Source of the DNA: Verrucomicrobiaceae bacterium UBA1938
Lineage (GTDB): Bacteria > Verrucomicrobiota > Verrucomicrobiia > Verrucomicrobiales > Verrucomicrobiaceae
Reading direction: 5' to 3'
Assembly: GCA_002336895.1 (NCBI GenBank)
Contig: DDFC01000012.1
Span: forward strand, 36,111 to 100,110
DNA: 64,000 nt
Shown here: positions 59,821 through 64,000 of the stretch, piece after piece
Layout: each line of letters starts with the position of its first letter
Position numbering within the stretch: position 1 is the first letter of the stretch
Position numbers and translations under genes: made by a program
Notes under the pieces: model-generated
What the model was told of the DNA's origin: nothing
The model's database searches: none
What the model saw: only the letters and a program-made list of their open reading frames with translations

Positions 59821-61200
59821 TTACGCAAACAGCTCCTTGATCGCCTGCGTGCCGAAATCGACGACAGGATACGGCCTGCCCTGCGGCCCAGGCAGTTCGG
59901 TGGTGAGATCGATGCCCATGGCCTGATAAATCGTGGCCACGATTTCCTTCGGAGCCACGGGACGCTCTGTTGGGTAGCCGCCGATGTCGTCGCTCTTGCC
60001 CACCACATGGCCGCCTTTCACGCCGCCACCGGCAAAGTTCACCGTCCAGCAGTTCGGCCAGTGGTCGCGGCCACCGGCAGGATTGATCTTCGGCGTGCGT
60101 CCAAATTCGGCGAGGCATGTGACCATGGTGTCATCCAGCATGCCGCGTTGGAAAAGGTCCTCGATGAGGGCGCTGTAGCCTTGGTCATACATGGGGGCCA
60201 CAATGTCTCGCATGCCTTCGATGCTGGTGAAGGGTTTGGAGCCGTGTATGTCCCAGGTGATCTCGCCAAACACGGTGATAAAGGTGTTCACCGTCACAAA
60301 GCGCACCCCACGCTCCACCAGACGGCGCGCCAGCAGGCAGCTCTGGCCAAAGCGGTTCAGGCCGTAGCGCTCACGCACCTTCATCGGCTCCTTGGTCAGG
60401 TCAAAGGCCTCGCGTGCCTGCGAGCTGGTCATGATGCGGTAGGCAGACTCAAAATTGGAGTCCATCAGCTTGGCCTGCTCGCTGTATTCAAAGTTCCGTA
60501 CGCTGCTGTCCACCAGCTCGCGCAGCTCGCGGCGGCGCTCCAGGCGCACTTCACCGATCTCCTTCGGCGGCAGCAGATCGGGCACCTTAAAATCCTTCAC
60601 CGCAGGGTCGGCGTTCAGCACAAAGGGATCGTAGGATTTGCCCAGAAATCCGGCATCCTGCCCGTGCGGCATGTTCCCACCTGTAGGTCCCATCGTCTCC
60701 GGCAGGATCACATGCGCCGGCAGATCGCTGCGGCGGCCTTGCAGAAATTCCAGCGCGCTGCCCACATGCGGCGTGTTCACGCCTCCCGTGAAGAGGCGGC
60801 CCGTCTGCATCATCTGGTGCCCCGTGTCGTGCACCGCAGCGGCGGTGTGGTAGCAGGAGCGCACCAAGCTGAACTTGTCAGCGATCTTCGCATGCAGCGG
60901 CAGGATTTCGGAAATCTCAAACGCATCGCTCTTGGTTCGGATGGGCTTGAAGGGGCCGCGGATCTCACTCGGCGCATCCGGCTTCATGTCCCACAGATCC
61001 TGCTGGCTGGGCGCGCCCAGGTTGAAGATCATGATGCAGGCCTTGCTGCTCTTCTTCGGGTCCACACGCCCCTCCGCCTTCAGTTTGGCAAATCCGGGCA
61101 TCGTCAGCCCGATGGCGCCGAGAGCGCCTGCCTGCAGGAAATCACGACGCGTGATCCCGTCGCAATTGGTGATGGAGCCTTGACCTGAGAACTTGAACAT
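59821..61200 (-). CDS. DUF1501 protein (Tat-exported sulfatase-like fold)
   Basis: A 459-aa protein with a Tat signal (TRRDFLQAGALGAIGLTM) and the DUF1501 motifs FNLGAPSQQDLWDMKPDAP, VRSCYHTAAAVHDTGH, VLPETMGPTGGN, and TCLAEFGRTPKI with GGRDHWPN. The fold is related to alkaline phosphatase/sulfatase enzymes, but the catalytic set is not clear. It is the first gene of the operon with the unknown protein and the DUF1549 protein. Confidence 0.88.
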   Translation of the reverse strand: MFKFSGQGSITNCDGITRRDFLQAGALGAIGLTMPGFAKLKAEGRVDPKKSSKACIMIFNLGAPSQQDLWDMKPDAPSEIRGPFKPIRTKSDAFEISEILPLHAKIADKFSLVRSCYHTAAAVHDTGHQMMQTGRLFTGGVNTPHVGSALEFLQGRRSDLPAHVILPETMGPTGGNMPHGQDAGFLGKSYDPFVLNADPAVKDFKVPDLLPPKEIGEVRLERRRELRELVDSSVRNFEYSEQAKLMDSNFESAYRIMTSSQAREAFDLTKEPMKVRERYGLNRFGQSCLLARRLVERGVRFVTVNTFITVFGEITWDIHGSKPFTSIEGMRDIVAPMYDQGYSALIEDLFQRGMLDDTMVTCLAEFGRTPKINPAGGRDHWPNCWTVNFAGGGVKGGHVVGKSDDIGGYPTERPVAPKEIVATIYQAMGIDLTTELPGPQGRPYPVVDFGTQAIKELFA

Positions 61201-61226
61201 GGTGCGCGTGGTGGTTGAACCTGCCT

Positions 61227-61255
61227 ATAATACGCGACTCAGAAACGCTTCTAAA
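61227..61255 (-). promoter_or_regulatory. Putative promoter of the DUF1501 operon
   Basis: Minus strand: TTTAGA (61250-61255), 17-base spacer, TATTAT (61227-61232). The -10 is close to consensus (5/6) and the -35 is 4/6. It sits about 25 bases upstream of the DUF1501 ATG. Confidence 0.35.
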
Positions 61256-61337
61256 TGGACGATGCCGCTTTGAGTTTGGCGAGTTCAGGCAGAGGGCGCT
61301 TGCCTCTCAGGGGCAATTCCGCTAAAAAAGAACTCCC

Positions 61338-62009
61338 ATGAAGCACGCCACGCTCTTATTCGCCCTGGGGTTGCTTCTATCGATGGTGCCATGGCTTTAC
61401 GAAGGCTGGTGGACGTGGTTCATCCTCTGGCTAGCAATTAACATGCTACTGCTTGGAGTCGCTTACGCACGGCGTGATGCCTCAGTGTTCGGCAAACACG
61501 CAGAAGGCACCCTTGCACTTGGTCGCGTGTTTTTGTTTTTGCCCTACCTTCTATTCACTTGGGGCATCTGGTGGTTATGTCGCTGGCTGCCAGAACCCGC
61601 AACGCATCGGATCAACGACAAGCTTACGCTGGGTCGCAGGCTGCTGGGCCATGAGCGCCCGGCGGAAATCACGACAATTCTGGACATGACCGCTGAATTT
61701 GCCGAACCAGCGGCCGTGAGGAACGGCGTCAGATACCTGACCCTGCCAACTCTAGACGCTTGCGCCCCCACCGCCGAAGCTCTCATGACCACCATTCGCG
61801 CCTTGCGACCAAACGAGCATGTTTTCATTCACTGCGCACAAGGGCATGGACGCACAGGGCTTGCCGCGCTTGCACTGTTAATGCATCAAGGAACGGTAGG
61901 CGGCATCGCAGAAGGCTTGGAAATGCTGCGTAACATCCGGCCCGGAATCGGGTTATCTGTGGATCAGCTCAAATGTTTGGAACAGTGCCTGCCTCAGTTT
62001 TGTGCATGA
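61338..62009 (+). CDS. Membrane dual-specificity/tyrosine phosphatase-like protein
   Basis: A 223-aa protein with three hydrophobic helices (about 5-20, 24-42 and 60-84) followed by a cytoplasmic phosphatase domain. The P-loop HCAQGHGRTG at 165-174 has the catalytic Cys166 and Arg172, and Asp116 in LDMTAEF could be the general acid. Such proteins dephosphorylate proteins or phospholipids; the target is unknown. Confidence 0.82.
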   Translation: MKHATLLFALGLLLSMVPWLYEGWWTWFILWLAINMLLLGVAYARRDASVFGKHAEGTLALGRVFLFLPYLLFTWGIWWLCRWLPEPATHRINDKLTLGRRLLGHERPAEITTILDMTAEFAEPAAVRNGVRYLTLPTLDACAPTAEALMTTIRALRPNEHVFIHCAQGHGRTGLAALALLMHQGTVGGIAEGLEMLRNIRPGIGLSVDQLKCLEQCLPQFCA

Positions 62010-62091
62010 GCACCTAGGTGTGGCAACTATCCCAAAGAAATAGTGTTCAAGTCTAAGTCCCTCGTGCTAGTCTTCCCCCTTACTCATCCTC

Positions 62092-62616
62092 ATGAAAGCG
62101 CTCCTCATCACCCTCTCGTTGCTTCTGACCGTCTCACTTCATGCTCAAACCGCCGCGCCCAGCGGCCAGAACAATCAGGATACTTTGAGGCCGGACGGCC
62201 TTTGGCAGGGAAAACTCAACGGAGGCAACTACACCGTGCGCTGCACCGCCATCATCGCACTTTCCAAACATGAGTACATCTCCGATGGTGTGGCGCGGGT
62301 GGTGGAAGTGAACCTGTCTCTCAACTCCGCCATGGTCGTGCGTTTTTACTTTTTGGAGCCTTACAAGCCGCAGTCTGGCAGCGACACCGCGGGTACTGCC
62401 ACCCAGGTTCTCGATAAGGCGAAAGGCCTGTTTGAACAGGCGTCAGGGAACATCTCACCGGACCTGGCCACCCCGAAGGTGGTGAAAAATTACCCTGCCT
62501 CCACCCATGCGCATACCATCGAATTTTCTCTCAAGGACGAGGCTAGGCTCAATTCGCTCTACGGCAGTCTGGAACGCGCGATGGAAACAGGCCAAGGCCG
62601 GACTTGGAGGGAGTAA
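62092..62616 (+). CDS. Small secreted protein of unknown function
   Basis: A 174-aa protein with signal peptide (LLITLSLLLTVSLHAQ). The mature part has an N-terminal stretch rich in Gln/Asn/Ser and a beta-rich domain (YTVRCTAIIALSKHEY, ARVVEVNLSLNSAMVVRFYF) with one Cys. I do not recognise the family. It follows the phosphatase by 82 bases on the same strand. Confidence 0.65.
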   Translation: MKALLITLSLLLTVSLHAQTAAPSGQNNQDTLRPDGLWQGKLNGGNYTVRCTAIIALSKHEYISDGVARVVEVNLSLNSAMVVRFYFLEPYKPQSGSDTAGTATQVLDKAKGLFEQASGNISPDLATPKVVKNYPASTHAHTIEFSLKDEARLNSLYGSLERAMETGQGRTWRE

Positions 62617-62622
62617 AGTGCA

Positions 62623-62677
62623 GCGGGCATTCGCTGCCCGCCAAGAAAGTCATGCTGCGGGCCGGAGCGCCCGCAGC
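62623..62677. repeat. Two adjacent GC-rich hairpins between convergent genes
   Basis: First stem: GCGGGCA (62623-62629) and TGCCCGC (62635-62641) with a 5-base loop. Second stem: GCTGCGGGC (62654-62662) and GCCCGCAGC (62669-62677) with a 6-base loop. They fill the 64-base gap between the small secreted gene and ychF. No T-runs follow, so they may be a bidirectional stop or a copy of a palindromic repeat element. Confidence 0.5.
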
Positions 62678-62680
62678 ACC

Positions 62681-63796
62681 TCACACATTGAAGCGCCATT
62701 CCACCACGTCACCGTCGCGCATGACGTACTCCTTGCCTTCGATGCGCCACTTGCCCTTCTCCTTCGCCTTCGCGTTGGAGCCGAGTTCCACGAGGTCGTT
62801 GTAGTGCACAATCTCACCTGCGATGAAACCCCGCTCGAAGTCGCCATGGATGACGCCCGCTGCCTGCGGAGCCTTCATGCCCTTCGTGATCGTCCAGGCC
62901 CGCGTTTCCTTCTCGCCCGTGGTCAGGTAGGTCTGCAGACCCAGCAGATCGTAGGCGCCTTTGATCAGGCGTGACACACCGCTGTCTGTCACACCGATGT
63001 CCGCCAGGTAGGCCTTGGCCTCTTCGTCACTCAGGTCGATCAACTCGCTTTCGATGGCGGCGCTGACCACCACCGCAGCGGCCTCATGTGCATGGCGCAC
63101 GTACTCGCGCACCTTGCCCACAAAGGGGTGGTTGTCCGGATCATTGGATGCGGCGGCCAGATCGCTTTCTGCCACGTTGCAGGCAAAGATGCAGGGCTTG
63201 GAGGTGATCAGGAAGAAGGACTTCAGCAGCTTGCGCTCATCATCCGTGCACTCCAGCGTCACCGCAGGCTTGCCGGCATCAAAGTGGGGGATGAGCTTCT
63301 CACAGAGGGCGAGCTCGGCCTTGGCTTCTTTCTCACCCCTTTTCGCATTCTTTTCGGCCTTGTCCTTGCGGCGCTGCACGGCCTCCATGTCGGAAAGAAT
63401 CAGCTCGGTATTGATGACCTCGATGTCCGCCACAGGATCGATCGTGCCGCTCACGTGGGTGATGTCGCCATTCTCAAAGCAGCGCACCACATGTACGATG
63501 GCGTCCACCTCACGGATGTGGCTGAGGAACTTGTTTCCCAGTCCCTCGCCCTGCGCGGCACCCTTCACCAGACCGGCGATGTCCACAAATTCAATCGCGG
63601 CAGGCACCAGCTTGGAAGACCCGGAAAGCTTGGACAGCACCGCCAGACGCTCGTCCGGCACCGTCACCACGCCCGTGTTGGGCTCGATGGTGCAGAAGGG
63701 GTAATTGGCCGCCTCCGCCTTGCGGGTGCGGGTGACGGCGTTGAAAAGGGTGGATTTGCCTACATTGGGGAGGCCTACGATTCCGGCTCTGAGCAT
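62681..63796 (-). CDS. ychF: Redox-regulated ATPase/GTPase YchF (OLA1-like)
   Basis: A 371-aa Obg-family P-loop protein. ATG 63796 begins MLRAGIVGLPNVGKSTLFNA (G1 with NVGKS). NYPFCTIEPNTGVV and DIAGLVKGAAQGEGLGNKFL give G2 and G3. The NVAESD segment replaces the usual NKxD, a YchF feature that lets it prefer ATP. A C-terminal TGS domain contains FERGFIAGEIV. It binds ribosomes and responds to oxidative stress in E. coli. It is divergent from tgt. Confidence 0.95.
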   Translation of the reverse strand: MLRAGIVGLPNVGKSTLFNAVTRTRKAEAANYPFCTIEPNTGVVTVPDERLAVLSKLSGSSKLVPAAIEFVDIAGLVKGAAQGEGLGNKFLSHIREVDAIVHVVRCFENGDITHVSGTIDPVADIEVINTELILSDMEAVQRRKDKAEKNAKRGEKEAKAELALCEKLIPHFDAGKPAVTLECTDDERKLLKSFFLITSKPCIFACNVAESDLAAASNDPDNHPFVGKVREYVRHAHEAAAVVVSAAIESELIDLSDEEAKAYLADIGVTDSGVSRLIKGAYDLLGLQTYLTTGEKETRAWTITKGMKAPQAAGVIHGDFERGFIAGEIVHYNDLVELGSNAKAKEKGKWRIEGKEYVMRDGDVVEWRFNV

Positions 63797-63896
63797 AAGG
63801 GCGGCGAGAGTAAGGCGGAATGAGAAATGAGCAAGGCGACGTTGCGTCCGATCCGCATATCGGCGAGACTCCGCGCCCTTTTTACGGTCCCCACCC

Positions 63897-64000
63897 ATGT
63901 CTTTTGAGCTTCTAGCCACTGATTCCTCCTCCCACGCCCGCCGTGGGCGGCTGACGACGCCGCATGGGGTGGTGGAGACCCCCGTCTTCATGCCGGTGGG
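63897..64000 (+). CDS. tgt: Queuine tRNA-ribosyltransferase (5' part only)
   Basis: The ATG at 63897 opens a frame that runs off the right edge. The 34 visible residues include the start FELLATD and RRGRLTTPHGVVETPVFMPV, which matches the N-terminus of bacterial Tgt, the enzyme that exchanges G34 for preQ1 in GUN-anticodon tRNAs. The catalytic part is outside the window. Confidence 0.85.
   Translation, partial: MSFELLATDSSSHARRGRLTTPHGVVETPVFMPV

Noticed and set aside
59782..61188. A 468-codon plus-strand frame over the DUF1501 gene
   Set aside because: Antisense to a well-supported gene; shadow.
1..64000. CRISPR arrays, insertion sequences, rRNA operons and riboswitches
   Set aside because: I looked for regular repeats, transposase motifs and known aptamer cores and saw none.

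Overview
The window looks like chromosomal DNA from a member of the Verrucomicrobiota, probably a Verrucomicrobiaceae relative such as Prosthecobacter or Verrucomicrobium. The reasoning: it is GC-rich; it carries PVC-type cytochrome modules (PSCyt1, DUF1549/DUF1553, DUF1501) and many Tat-exported oxidoreductases and sugar-active proteins; Shine-Dalgarno sequences are weak or absent; and a full set of peptidoglycan genes is present, with a meso-diaminopimelate type MurE. The taxonomic call is inference from gene content.

Region 1 (1-16.5 kb, minus strand). The division and cell-wall (dcw) cluster reads rsmH, ftsL, ftsI, murE, murF, mraY, murD, a membrane-anchored LysM protein, ftsW and murG. 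Most junctions are 4-base ATGA overlaps or short gaps. A TTGCCA-17-TTATAA promoter candidate lies upstream of rsmH. No mraZ, murC, murB, ftsQ, ftsA or ftsZ is seen. An aldo/keto reductase, nadB and a truncated secreted RlpA-like protein follow at the left edge.

Region 2 (16.4-26.7 kb). An AT-rich intergenic stretch leads to a plus-strand gene with a histone-H1-like Lys/Ala/Pro tail and a Tat-exported sugar-isomerase-like TIM barrel. Next comes a minus-strand set that I regard as the most interesting system here: an ECF-like sigma factor, a fused MbnP-MbnH protein (MbnP-like domain plus di-haem MauG-type peroxidase), and a giant repeat protein with a YHYH domain. An OmpR/CpxA-type two-component system is divergent from the sigma gene.

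Region 3 (26.7-40.6 kb). tRNA-Val(UAC) is followed by a large secreted LamG/TIM-barrel protein, a second RsmH paralogue and a MazG-like pyrophosphohydrolase. A plus-strand run of secreted or exported proteins follows: a small cytochrome, a SUMF1-fold protein, a GH10-like protein that lacks its acid/base residue, a sugar MFS transporter, a beta-helix protein and an intradiol dioxygenase. A class III sirtuin, an RlmB-like methyltransferase and a DUF218 protein close the region.

Region 4 (40.6-51.1 kb). This holds dnaE, a membrane protein with a His-rich tail, an FHA-adenylate cyclase fusion, a GNAT acetyltransferase, miaB, a RidA protein, a beta-lactamase-fold hydrolase, a GH99/71-like protein and a small zinc ribbon.

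Region 5 (51.2-64 kb). A PVC-type exported module runs on the minus strand: DUF1501, a small lipoprotein-sized unknown, DUF1549/DUF1553, PSCyt1-WD40, and a Gfo/Idh oxidoreductase. A plus-strand ParE-type toxin-antitoxin pair sits inside it. The intrinsic terminator of the upstream half lies within the toxin coding sequence. A membrane dual-specificity phosphatase, a small secreted unknown, ychF and the start of tgt finish the window.
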